Source of the DNA: Pyricularia pennisetigena
Lineage: Eukaryota; Ascomycota; Sordariomycetes; Magnaporthales; Pyriculariaceae
Length of the DNA: 64,000 nt
Reading direction: 5' to 3'
Assembly (NCBI RefSeq): GCF_004337985.1
Contig: NW_021940924.1
Coordinates: 620,001-684,000, forward strand
Numbering within the stretch: position 1 is the first letter of the stretch; each line of letters starts with the position of its first letter. A program made the translations under genes and the position numbers. Below the pieces are notes generated by a model, which saw only the letters and a list, made by a program, of their open reading frames with translations, did not search any database and was not told where the DNA came from. Below, piece by piece: positions 31,596-41,357 of the stretch.

Positions 31596-32754
31596 AGGGC
31601 TGATAATCACCATTGTCGTTACGGGGCCATTTGTTTTTTATTATGCTTTTGCTGAAAACCTATCACAGTGGACGAACTATAGCCATCGATGCAACGTCCA
31701 CCCATGCAACGCGACTAAATCGACCATTTTATCACTATCACATGACCTACCATGTCAACAAACAGGTTCAGTACCGGGGGAAGAGCTAATGGCCTGGTCC
31801 AATAATTAGCGCTGGACGACAGCCTTACCAAACTGCTAGCTCCAGTTCCGCAACTCAAAACACTACAGCCCCACGAAGCTATCGTAACATAATTAGTTAT
31901 AGCCAACGAGCAAAACGCTACTCTTATCTCGACCAGAGTTTGGTGGAATATGAAAACAAGAATTATAAACAGCCTTAAATATCTTGCGAACCCGAAAATC
32001 AAGGCTCCTGCAAAAGGAAACCATGGCCTGGTTACTGGAGCACGTCCCAAATGCTCATTGCCATCTTTGTGCTGCGATCCGAAGCCTCGAAGGATCCAAA
32101 AATAGGTACGTATGGCAAAATCAGAAAGCTTGAGAAAGTCAATCAACCAAAGCCGCGCGTCCTCAAAGACCGAGATTTACATTGGCTGCTAATATGATTC
32201 TGCAATCTTTGGTCCCAATGGCTTCAATTGGTTGACTACCTTGTCTCGAGCTTGTGCGTGATGGGTTTTGTTTTGTGCAGAAGCCCTGCTAGAAACGCCA
32301 AGGGCGCCTATGTGACTCGACCAAAATGAGACACAAATTGGCGTCAGGCTCACGATCTGTAATTCTGAACGATTACTTCGGGATCCAATGAACTCACTCT
32401 ATATATAGTTCATTCTACAGCTAACGTTCCCATGACGGTGCTCATATGGATGCTGATTCGTTAATGATAAGCTTGTCGCACAACAGAGGGTAAAACCAAA
32501 TGGTACGTAGTTCATGTGATGCTTTTGAACGCAATGCGTAACAGAAAACTTTCATTCGCCGAGTGACGCAGTCAGGACGACCGAATTGTTAGAATATCCG
32601 TTTTAGTTCTTTGTGTTGACAATGATGTATGTAGCTATATATACTGCTTAGTTGTACGCAAGACAGGCAACTACGCCCCTCCTCTGGCGATTAACCATCG
32701 CAACTTTCATCGTCCATTCGGTTTCCAAAAGTATCTCAAAATCTTGTATCCATT
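31596..32754. other. Intergenic; promoter side of the F-box gene
   Basis: No gene supported. TATATATA-like sequence at about 32400-32410 and 32634-32643 could belong to the promoter of the F-box gene. Confidence 0.35.
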
Positions 32755-33468
32755 ATGGACTTCACACCCGGCTCCGCTCGGATTGTCAACATCCCTGGCG
32801 AACTGCAGAATCGGATCCTCTCGCATCTGGACATTATCAGTCAGATTTCCTTGAAACTGACATCGATCTACTTCGACAATCTTATAGCCAAGCTGTCTTT
32901 GGAGACACTCCTGGATGCTGAAGAATCCGAGTTTGCCCAGAGCAGAGACCTGTATGGCTGCTACGACTGTCTCCGGCTCAGAACAAGCCATCGTTTCGCG
33001 GATAACCAATTGAGGAAGAAAAGGCGACGTTTTGGGGCAGAATCCTTCAAACGCTTCTGCATCGACTGTGGTCTGGAGGTCCGCCAGGGAAGGCTCCCTA
33101 CTGTGCGTTACGTCAGGGGCAACCAAATCGACATCCAGGGCGTCTCGCATGTTATATGCATAAAATGTGGCAGTTTTGCACTCAGAGGAAATGAGAAAGA
33201 CTATGAGGCAACATGCGTTAGCTGTTGGAGACCATTTCAAGAAGCCAGAAGGCGAGCGCAGGAATCGAGAATGCGTGAGGAGCGGTTGAAGTCGCGGGCC
33301 GAGCGAGCACAGCGACGGGAGCGAAGGCGGAGGGTCTTTGGCCCTGCCAGTGAGGACAGTTGCTCCCCATCCCCAACGCCAAGCGAAAAATTCATAGAGG
33401 AGCAAATGGACATGATCCAGGCCGAGGCAGACATGCATATGAACAGCCCGGGTCCGGGTTCCGATTAG
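32755..33468 (+). CDS. F-box protein with Cys-pair zinc-binding region
   Basis: 237 aa from ATG 32755, single exon. Residues about 10-50 form an F-box-like segment (IVNIPGELQNRILSHLDIIS, then a conserved hydrophobic LKLTS). It is followed by four Cys pairs (CYDC, CIDC, CIKC, CVSC) at about residues 68-160, which probably bind zinc. The C-terminal third is a very basic Arg/Glu helix and an acidic/Ser tail. F-box proteins act as substrate receptors in SCF ubiquitin ligases. It is intact while its neighbours are relics. The long opposite-strand frame over it is a shadow. Confidence 0.75.
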   Translation: MDFTPGSARIVNIPGELQNRILSHLDIISQISLKLTSIYFDNLIAKLSLETLLDAEESEFAQSRDLYGCYDCLRLRTSHRFADNQLRKKRRRFGAESFKRFCIDCGLEVRQGRLPTVRYVRGNQIDIQGVSHVICIKCGSFALRGNEKDYEATCVSCWRPFQEARRRAQESRMREERLKSRAERAQRRERRRRVFGPASEDSCSPSPTPSEKFIEEQMDMIQAEADMHMNSPGPGSD

Positions 33469-33828
33469 CGTTAGGAAATTGGGCCGGGTTGACAAACGAG
33501 CGTGGGTCAAGACAAAAGGTGTGGAATGCGCAATAGAAAACAAGGTTAAAGGCAGGTTGCATGCGGAAGCCTGATCCAAACTTTTCCCCTCTAACTTCGA
33601 ATGGATAGTTTCTTGGCACAAAGGTCAATGGCTGGTTTTCAGGCTTCTGCAATCCAATCAAGAATATGGGAACATTTTCACCCTCCGTGTCAAGAAGCCT
33701 TTCGTCATAATTTGCGCCGTCAAAGTGGGAGTTGCGAATGCCTGCCTATGTCGCACGGCGGTGTGCCCGTACGGTACTATGATAGGGTGTATGAAATTGT
33801 CTGAATTGATACGTGCCCTGAATTGTGT

Positions 33829-33953
33829 GCAAAACGCACCAGAAACGGAGCTGGCTAAAGGTACACGAATTTTCTACTGAATCACGTGTAGGTGGGAGAC
33901 TCCCCTCAAAACGGTAAAGTCACCGAGACTACACGCCCCAGTGCAACAGCCCA
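33829..33953 (+). repeat. Dispersed repeat R3, copy 2
   Basis: Direct repeat of 27378-27503 (about 84% by eye), 6.45 kb downstream of the first copy. Confidence 0.75.
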
Positions 33954-34129
33954 ATCGCTTATCAGTCAAAAACGCTAACTACACCGATAACGCTGCACGG
34001 CCAGCTAATCGGATTTTGCGCTTGGCTCCCTCGCCGATGGAGGGCTCCTGCATTGGGTATGCTTGACGGCGTTGGCGAATGCCTGTCAAAGCTTGCGCCT
34101 TCACAAAACTGCCACCACGATTTGATAGT

Positions 34130-34320
34130 CTGGCGATATAGCCCTGTATACGATCACGCCATTCGGAGACACTTGTCCTTATCACAGTCAGGAGACCGTC
34201 CATCACGATGCAGGAGGTCCTCCATCGCTGCGGCACGCTATATATGGGGCGGTAAAATGCGGGGTGTAGCGTCGGATGGTTGTGCGTGGCGAAATAAAGT
34301 GGAGGTTAACTATCCATGGA
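34130..34320 (-). repeat. Dispersed repeat R2, copy 2
   Basis: Inverted relative to 26385-26510; contains the same GGAGGxCCTCCTGCAT core. Confidence 0.6.
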
Positions 34321-34375
34321 ACGTTATCAGTTGTGCGTTGCCAGACCTACAGCCAACAAACACGCCACTCCATTA

Positions 34376-34889
34376 GGGCCTGATCTTCTCGCGTTAATTT
34401 TTCCTTAACAAAGCCCAAAGGAGCGAAGTGACCAGGGTTTTAGCCCAAATAGGCTGCGATTCCGGGCCAAGACCTTGGTCACCGGGCTCCCCTGTTGCTG
34501 TAGATGTATCTTTTTTCAAAGTCAGCTTTCACGGTCGAATAGCCCTGATTTTCTTGGCAACTAAGCCCAAAAGGTTAAGCATCACTTTACGCAACTTTTT
34601 GTGCGTAAAGTGATGCTTAACCTTTTGGGAATAGCGTGTTTTGGCCAACAATATGACCAAATTTTGTAATTTTTTTTCGTGATATGATATTTTGTTGTTG
34701 TTGTTGTTTTTTATTTTTTATTTTTATTAAAAAAATTGCAAATTCGCCGCCAAAATCTATAGGCCTTATTGGGATAGGATATCCATGCAAAAAAGGTACT
34801 TACTTCCAAGCCCTTTCCCCATTTATTTTGCAGGGATAAAGTACCGCCTAATTGGTAATAGTAAAACTAACAACGAGAAGATCAGGCCC
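34376..34889. mobile_element. PIF/Harbinger-type MITE with TTA target duplication
   Basis: 514 bp with perfect 16-bp TIRs GGGCCTGATCTTCTCG at 34376-34391 and 34874-34889. Directly flanked on both sides by TTA (34373-34375 and 34890-34892). A TTA duplication with TIRs starting GGG is the known hallmark of PIF/Harbinger elements. There is no transposase, so it is a non-autonomous (Tourist-like) copy. Internally it carries a 28-bp-arm hairpin. Confidence 0.88.
34566..34629. repeat. Perfect 28-bp inverted repeat (hairpin) inside the MITE
   Basis: Arms 34566-34593 and 34602-34629 are exact reverse complements starting CCCAAAAGGTTAAGCATCAC, separated by 8 bases. Transcribed, it would fold into a long perfect stem, a possible small-RNA source, or it is itself a nested fold-back insertion. 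Confidence 0.92.
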
Positions 34890-35429
34890 TTAAGCAAGCC
34901 AGATGGCCAGGCCAAGACGCTTTTAAATTATCCTTAACTAGCGAAAAAACTACACCCAAGTTTACCCATTGCGACTAATAGCAGATCATTGGTGATTATT
35001 GCGCACGCCTAGTCCGCCCCATAATCCCCTCTGTCGCTATGCGACGTCGAACTCCGCAGTTTGCCGCCCCAGGCCCTCAAATAGGATTGCGGTCTTGCTC
35101 TAAGCTGCGGAAATGGGCAGACCTCTATAGAGCTGATGAAACGTGGGATTACGTAGCTGCTTGATTGGGCCAAGGGAGCTTATCATGTTACCGACTATGC
35201 AAAACGTCACCATGCGCTTAGCTAAATAGTTTGTATCCTGTTTTACCATATGTTTGGAAGCCCGCGATTTGTTGCTTATAAACGATGTAATGCCGTGCGG
35301 AAGGCCTGCTACTCTCCTAGCAATGGTCTTGGCAGTGGGCAATGCAGCCACAAACTAGCATTCGAAATGCAGGAGGCTCTTCCATCAGCTGCATGAAAGG
35401 TTCCTTGCTTTCCCCCAACCACTAGGGTG
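34890..35429. other. Decayed sequence upstream of the HET relic
   Basis: Short fragments only. One copy of the GGAGG...CCTCC-type motif lies near 35367. Nothing else supported. Confidence 0.35.
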
Positions 35430-35726
35430 CTTCCTCTAAGACCCTTATCCTAATTGATGGGGTATTTAGTGTGGTTTGTGGGTCGCGCGGGGAGTTTAGC
35501 AGTGAACAAGCACTTGGAGGCGGCTTTATGGGGCCTGCGGTCGAGATTCGAGTGTCGGCTGGGCCTGAAAGTCTGGATTGATGGTCTGTGTATCAACCAA
35601 GCAGACCTCACTCACCGAAACATACACGTCTTGCCCGTAAAGGATATATTCGGCGGGGTTTTCTGTATGAAAGTTTGGATGAAGAACGACGACGAGGGGG
35701 TGTTACCGGGCTTTAACGACTAACTA

Positions 35727-37603
35727 ACATGGGTGTGCCTGAAGTGGTCAGCACGCACCCCACCAAATTTGTATGCGATCGTAGCTACACGGGTAACAAC
35801 AACAAACATAACGCGTAGAGTTATCCACAACAACGTGATTTTGAAGCCGAAAAACCGCCGTGATGTCGTCAGATTTGGAGTATCGATTGTCAGAGGCCGT
35901 GAAACTGGTCCAAACGGGCGTGCCTAAGGCAGAAGCCGCCAGAAGATGGTCAGTATCGCGATCTACCCTAAAACGACGCGTTGAGGAAGGAATTACCCGG
36001 TAACAAGCCCACGAACAGTACCAGGTCTTGTCTCCAGAGCAGGAATCGTTTATCTGTGGCTGGATCGAAAACGAGGAGCATGCAGGGAGGGCGCCGACCT
36101 ACCAAATCATTAGGGACTTCGCCTCTTTGATGCTTCCTCCGAACCGACGCGATCATCCGTTTGGCCGGCGTTGGCTGCGGGCCTTCCTACGGCGCAACCT
36201 TCAATCCGCTCCAAGGTTGGGCATTCGTTAGAGGGAGCGAGAGCCGAAGAAACGACTGCTGAAGCTATTCACAAGTTTTAAGCCCAGCATCAAGGCTTTA
36301 TCGATCGGTATTCAATCAGTCAGCGCAATATCGTTAATATGGACGAACACGGGTTTCAACAAGGCGATACAGAAGCGGGTACGGTCTTCGGATCTCACCT
36401 ACAACGAAGAGCCGAGGTAAAGAGCTCGAACGATTCGACTTGGGCTTCGGTGATCGAAGCCGTGACCGCTACGGGCAAAAGATTGACTCCGGTCGTGATA
36501 TTGAAAGGCGCAACGCTTCAAGGGCAGTGGTTTCCGGCTTCATTTCCGGCTTGGAAGTACGATTCGACCCCAAGTGGCTGGAGTTCATCTGAGATCGCCC
36601 TCAGATGGTTGAACGAGGTTTATCTACCGGAAATAAGGCCAGAAAACCCGTCAGAATACCGGCTGTTGGTGCTTGATGAGCATATAACGCATACGTCAGT
36701 TGAGTTCATGTATACTGCTTATTGCAACCGCGTTATCGTCGAATATTTACCTCCCCATTCCTCACATTTGACTCAGCCGCTCGACGTAGCGGTTTTCGGC
36801 CCTGTAAAGCAGTATTACCGTCAGAACACGAGGTTTTTCGCCAGTATGGATACTATCGCTCCAGAGCAAAAGAAGAGGTTCATTACCGCATACGAGAACG
36901 CATCCCACAAAGGAATATCTGAGCGCAACGTGATCGCGGGCTTCAGAAAAGCCGGGATCTGGCCGCCTGGTTCGCAAAGGGCACTTACTCCGGAAGAGGT
37001 AGTCGATACCGATTTACCACTCGTTTTCCCACCCGTGGGCTTCTTACCGATCGAACAAGACGGCGATACTATCGTTTTCAATACCCCAAAATTGCTTCAG
37101 GATATTCTTCAAGGCGCGTTTCAGATACAAGAGCATTTTGGTGAGGTTCAGCGGGATTTATCTCTTGTTTTTCGCAAGATAGCGAAAGGCATGGACCTTC
37201 AGACTACCCAGGTCGCTAGTTTTACCGTCGAAAACGCACGCCTCGCGGAGGAGATCAAGAAATACAAGCCTGTACCGCGTAAAGCAGTCAGGAAGAGTCA
37301 ACAAGACCGGTTTGTGACTATGGCAGAGATATATACGGCTCGTAACGACGTGGAGAGGAGGAGGGCGGCTTTGGAGGCTACTGCACTACAAGAACGCCAA
37401 AATCAGGATCACGACATTCACTTTTTGGCTTCATTTTTGGATCAGGAGCATCAGGAGCAGCATGCGAATCAATAGCTTCAATTTGATCGATTTTTACGGC
37501 GAAATGGCTGAGATATTAAGTGAATTGTTTCCTTTGTTGCTCTTGTCATGCCGGGCTACGGCTGACCACTTCAGGGCCCTGACCACTTCAGGCACACCCA
37601 TGT
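35727..37603 (+). mobile_element. Tc1/mariner-superfamily (pogo/Fot-like) element
   Basis: 1877 bp flanked by TA on both sides (35725-35726 and 37604-37605), with 25-bp TIRs beginning ACATGGGTGTGCCTGAAGTG. The right end has an additional subterminal copy of the CTGACCACTTCAGG part. It contains a DDE transposase relic on the plus strand. It sits inside the HET relic. Confidence 0.9.
35863..37475 (+). pseudogene. Degenerate pogo/Fot-type DDE transposase
   Basis: Starts MSSDLEYRLSEAVKLVQTGV with an N-terminal HTH (KAEAARRWSVSRSTLKRRV) and a CENP-B-type second HTH (RRWLRAFLRRN). The DDE_1 region begins NMDEHGFQQGD. It continues TWASVIEAVTATGKRLTPVV, LLVLDEHITHTS and YLPPHSSHLTQPLDVAVFGP, ending with a coiled-coil tail open to 37475. 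Breaks: TAA at 36001 (probably from CAA), a frame change near 36228-36232, and TAA at 36279. In the metal-binding motif LLVLDEHITHT, E replaces the usual G in DGHxxH. From 36339 the frame is open for 378 codons, so decay is modest. Confidence 0.85.
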
Positions 37604-38114
37604 TAAGTTATAAGAACGACTTACTCTCTGCGCGGTAGTTCACAAAAAATACGGGAAGCGGGTTTTGGAGGAGCTTCTTGGACTACGGAAACGCGATTGT
37701 GGAGTGTTAAAATATGAGGATTGTGAACGAGGAGTTTGGTGAGGGATGTTGATGGACTGGTGTTTGATGATCACGACTGGGCCGATTCTGACGACTCAGA
37801 TGAGTTTGGGTCCCGTGAACAGCACCTACGTGACCTGGTCCGCTTTGAGTTGCTGTTGACGTTACAGAAAGAGTACTGGTCGTGATTATGGACAACCCAG
37901 GAGCTTGCTGCTAGCCCTACCACGTCTAAGGTTTACTGGGGAGAGTCAATGCTCAGCTGGTCGGCGCTGCAGGTTACAGGCGGTATTGTCCTCACTCTGG
38001 GCCAGGCATCCTCCACCATTCATGGGTCAGACCCACCTTTGTTAGCGATTCACATCCAAACACACCAATAACCTTAACAGCTGAAGAATTTTCGCCCTTC
38101 GGGCGCCGGTCGTC

Positions 38115-38585
38115 ATGGCCTCACCAGAGGTCTCAAACCGCCGCGCGCGCCCGCAGAGCACGCCGCAGGCTTTGCCGCAGGGCCAGGCCGAGTCGGGACA
38201 CGTATCTCTCGACACGCGCACCGCTAACGCGCCTGAGCCGGCCGGCCGCGGAAGGTACTCCAGCCTCCCGGCCCTGGCCATCAAAACACTGCAACAGGAG
38301 ATGGAAAACGTGGAAACAGTCGGCAGCTGGCTCGAAAAGGTTTTTGCAGCCAAGCTCGAAAGCTTACAGGCCCCGGAGGACGCCGCGCTTAGGAGAATTG
38401 TTCTCGAACTTGACGATGTGATCAGCGGCTGGTTGGGCATTGGAATGCTGCCCCTAGCCATCTTTTCAAAAGTGAAGGTCAATAGGAACGAGCCCGTGAC
38501 AAAACGCACCCCGAAAGGTCAGTATCAACGTGCCAAGTCTGGAAGGCTACAATGTGAGATTTTCTTTTGGACATATCTAACCTAA
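38115..38585 (+). CDS. Multi-copy gene fragment, 156 aa, unknown
   Basis: ATG at 38115, Ala/Arg/Pro-rich N-terminus, then helical LQQEMENVETVGSWLEKVF and IVLELDDVISGWL. The segment VKVNRNEPVTKRTPKGQ recurs at 42017-42080 and 60611-60680 as DNA and, in one frame, as protein (VKANRNEPVTK; KANRNEPVKR). This suggests a repeated family, possibly the gag-like or first ORF of a transposon, but I do not recognise it. It ends 40 bp before the 3' end of the convergent zinc-finger gene. Confidence 0.4.
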   Translation: MASPEVSNRRARPQSTPQALPQGQAESGHVSLDTRTANAPEPAGRGRYSSLPALAIKTLQQEMENVETVGSWLEKVFAAKLESLQAPEDAALRRIVLELDDVISGWLGIGMLPLAIFSKVKVNRNEPVTKRTPKGQYQRAKSGRLQCEIFFWTYLT

Positions 38586-38624
38586 AATATTTATCTGCAA
38601 AAAATAGAGAGAAACAGAACGAAC

Positions 38625-41357
38625 TTACAAAAGAATATCCTCAATCGCCTTTCGACCCTCGGGACAACAACCCCGCCTGATGTAGTCGACCAGCAACTTT
38701 CCCTTCGTCCATAAATGGATATAACGAGAGAGCAAGTCATTCAGAGATGGCAACATATCGTCGGTGACCTTGAGAATATCTTCTGTTTTCACTGCGACAA
38801 CAAGAAACGGAAGTGCCCCTAAGTACTTCTCATCGATGTCCATGGCGCAAATCTTCCAGATTTTGCGCCCAAGCCTGATTTGGTCTGCAAGTTTATCTTT
38901 GTTTCTCTTGTTGTTTTCCTTGTTTTGCAGCCTCAAGATTCCCTCGTATTCATCTGAGCTGACTCGAATGCGTCCATGTTTGGAGTCATGGAGAACCTTG
39001 GCCAACTCCAATAGGCTGATGTATTGATACAGCCGATGCATACCAATCGCCTTTTCATGGCTTGCCGCTTTTTCGCTAAGTTCTGAGGCCAGTTGCAAAG
39101 GGTCCGGTGCAGCGTCCGGTGTAGCGGGGAATGCGGGCGTGGCCGTTTCTGTGTTGGTAAGACATGATTGAATAAGGGCACGAAATCCAAGCTTGGTTTC
39201 TTCACTTCCAATGTGGGTAGCCAGTTGCTTTATATCAACCTTTTTGCGACGCTTGCCAGCGGGTGTGGCATGACTTTCGGCAAAGTTGCGCTTCGTTACA
39301 CATCCTGATGATGTGTGTAATCGTTCAGACCGCCGATTAGAGTGAGCTGCCTCAGGTAGTCCTACTTGTCGAGATGATAAGTTCATCCCTTCCTCTTCCG
39401 ATGAGACATTCACCTGATCACGGATGGGTGTTGTGGCCCTGGCGTTACGTACGCCTTGTCGACTCTGAGTTTCCAGTATATCTCCAATCGTCCCTACACT
39501 GTTGGTTGCAGATGAAGTGATCGCTGGATGAGAGGGCGCTGACAAGCTTTGCTTTGAAGATTCTCGCACATTGTTTAATAGATTGTAAATACCCCAAGGC
39601 TTGTCTTGCGCTGGTTGAGAGCCAGGATTTGGTATAACCAGCCCAGCATCGGCTTCACAAGCCCCTTTGCGGAGACCAAGTGCCATGTCATTTTGGTTTG
39701 CACTTTTCGCGCTTGTCTCGGCTAAAGGGTGATGATTGTGGATATGATGGAGGAGGTCGCTCCCTGACTTTTCGCAGAAGGGGCATTCCTGGATCTGATG
39801 TTCGGCCTTTTGGTGTCGTCGAAAATCGTCTGCAGGAATTTGCTCGTCACAAATCGGGCAGATCCGGGGGCTGTGTTTAAGCTCATGGTCTCGCAGTGGC
39901 TGTCCAGGAGCAGTTGTTGTGTCACAAAAGCGGCATTTTCTCCACCCGTGGGTCTGGCAAACATGAACTTGCAGGCCTGACTCAGAATGATATGTCTTGC
40001 AATCGGACACAGGGCAAACATTCGTTTCGTTGTGCTCAATCGAAAAATGAAGGGGAAACTCATCTAGGAGAAGGATTTCGTCGCATAACGGGCAAGGCTT
40101 TTTTCCGTGCGTGGCTAAATGCTGGAGGTAATTTTCGTCTAAAACATATATGTCGCAAACTTCGCAGCGACGGTGCTGTCGCATCTTATGTCCCTCTAAT
40201 TCATTGGGGGGCCATGCGTCGGCGCAAACATCGCATGCCATATAGCCATGGGAATTTTGGAGATGTTCTGGCATCTGACTTGCTTGAATACCAGCTCGAC
40301 AGTTGCGACATTCTTCCCATGGGTGGTTTTCGTCCAGGTGTGATTGTCGCTTGTTGAACTGAACTCCTGTTGCCGCTTGATAATAATCCAAAATGTTGCA
40401 TTTTTCGCAAAGCCGAAAGCAATGATCTTGGGATAAATGATCCCAAAACGTTCCGGTCCCAAAAACAAAACATTCACAAACCGGGCATTGGTCTGGGGGG
40501 TGCGATTTGTTGATATGAGCAAAAATAGAATCGTGATCGTCGTAACCGCTCATAATACAAACTTCGCCGCTAGAGCAGGCCGAAAACCAATGTTGCCGTT
40601 CTAAATGACCCAATAGCGATTCGATGCAAATCTCAGCCCCGCAAAGGCAGCTCACGCATTGATGACCCACAGAAACATGGGCTGACAGCTCGTGTATGTT
40701 ACTTTCGGGGCAAGAACTGCAACACCTCATGAGATGTGTCGCGCCCAAATGCTCTTGCATCTGGTCCAAGCTAGAGTAGAGTGTTGAACAAAAGGGGCAC
40801 TTTGCCCATCCATGTGTGCGCTCCAGGTGCCTGGTGTACGCCCCTTTCGTAACAGCTTTACAGCAAATTTGGCATTCGTCAAGGTCATTGACAGTAAGAT
40901 GGCTCAGATATTCTTGTCGTGAAAATTCGGCCTTGCAATGTGTGCAACAGTAGATGTTGTGGATTTGCCGATGTCGTCGCAGATCTTCTTTATGCACGAT
41001 AGCCTGACATTCATCGCAAAGAGCTAATGACTCGTGGATCTGTAGCTTTGAGGGGGATATGAATGTGATTTGGTTCTTTCTGTCCTTTCTTTCCACAAAA
41101 ACTGTCCGGGGGAAAATGCTGAACTTTTTTGCATTTTCCGTAAATTGCGATCCCATTTGCGATAGATCAAGCAGTAAGTTTTTGGCGTTGGTCACTTGTT
41201 CGAAAGTGAGCCATTTTGGCTTATTGGACGTGCTCTCGCTACGAGAATCTCCATGAGTTATCGAAGATACCACTCGGAAGGCGCTTTGGATCTGTTCTTT
41301 TGAGTAAATTCCATACTCCAAACCAAGAGTGTCGAAAGGGCTAATGTGCTGCTCCAT
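38625..41357 (-). CDS. 910-aa C2H2-array protein with J-domain-like N-terminus
   Basis: Start chosen at ATG 41357 in a perfect GCCACCATGG context; the frame is open 13 codons further up without an ATG. Residues about 6-66 resemble a J domain: PFDTLGLEYGIYSKEQIQSA, helix FRVVSSI, then THGD where J domains have HPD, then FEQVTNAKNLLLD. Residues about 114-545 hold about 15 Cys/His units of the type C-x2-C-x(12-13)-H-x(3-5)-H, spaced 20-37 residues (CPFCSTLYSSLDQMQEHLGA then TH). After a linker there is a GKRRKK nuclear signal near residue 708 and a helical C-terminal domain of about 190 residues. No introns. It is likely nuclear and nucleic-acid- or protein-binding. The whole 2.7 kb frame is intact in a decayed neighbourhood, which argues for selection or recent arrival. 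Confidence 0.8.
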   Translation of the reverse strand: MEQHISPFDTLGLEYGIYSKEQIQSAFRVVSSITHGDSRSESTSNKPKWLTFEQVTNAKNLLLDLSQMGSQFTENAKKFSIFPRTVFVERKDRKNQITFISPSKLQIHESLALCDECQAIVHKEDLRRHRQIHNIYCCTHCKAEFSRQEYLSHLTVNDLDECQICCKAVTKGAYTRHLERTHGWAKCPFCSTLYSSLDQMQEHLGATHLMRCCSSCPESNIHELSAHVSVGHQCVSCLCGAEICIESLLGHLERQHWFSACSSGEVCIMSGYDDHDSIFAHINKSHPPDQCPVCECFVFGTGTFWDHLSQDHCFRLCEKCNILDYYQAATGVQFNKRQSHLDENHPWEECRNCRAGIQASQMPEHLQNSHGYMACDVCADAWPPNELEGHKMRQHRRCEVCDIYVLDENYLQHLATHGKKPCPLCDEILLLDEFPLHFSIEHNETNVCPVSDCKTYHSESGLQVHVCQTHGWRKCRFCDTTTAPGQPLRDHELKHSPRICPICDEQIPADDFRRHQKAEHQIQECPFCEKSGSDLLHHIHNHHPLAETSAKSANQNDMALGLRKGACEADAGLVIPNPGSQPAQDKPWGIYNLLNNVRESSKQSLSAPSHPAITSSATNSVGTIGDILETQSRQGVRNARATTPIRDQVNVSSEEEGMNLSSRQVGLPEAAHSNRRSERLHTSSGCVTKRNFAESHATPAGKRRKKVDIKQLATHIGSEETKLGFRALIQSCLTNTETATPAFPATPDAAPDPLQLASELSEKAASHEKAIGMHRLYQYISLLELAKVLHDSKHGRIRVSSDEYEGILRLQNKENNKRNKDKLADQIRLGRKIWKICAMDIDEKYLGALPFLVVAVKTEDILKVTDDMLPSLNDLLSRYIHLWTKGKLLVDYIRRGCCPEGRKAIEDILL

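Larger units (their letters stand above)
33469..34375. other. Repeat-containing intergenic stretch
   Basis: Holds the second copies of repeats R3 (33829-33953) and R2 (34130-34320). No gene supported. Ends at the TTA target site of the MITE at 34376. Confidence 0.5.
35430..38035 (+). pseudogene. Heterokaryon-incompatibility (HET) domain gene relic split by a transposon
   Basis: Left part 35430-35722 reads in pieces ILIDGV, then EAALWGLRSRFECRLGLKVW and IDGLCINQADLTHRNIHVL, the HET-domain core with the (D/E)xLCINQ motif, and then VKDIFGG. A Tc1/pogo element occupies 35727-37603. The right part resumes at about 37650 with VLEELLGLRKRDCGVLKYED, DDHDWADSDDSDEFGSREQH, YWS, an in-frame TGA, then QELAASPTTSKVYWGESM, typical of the region after the HET core. 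The TGA stands where Arg (CGA) is usual. Another frame change lies near 37743. HET proteins trigger cell death on fusion of incompatible strains; this copy is dead. Confidence 0.75.

Noticed and set aside
32707..33621. 304-aa minus-strand frame over the F-box gene
   Set aside because: Opposite-strand shadow of the F-box/Cys-rich gene; no domain and no ATG context of its own.
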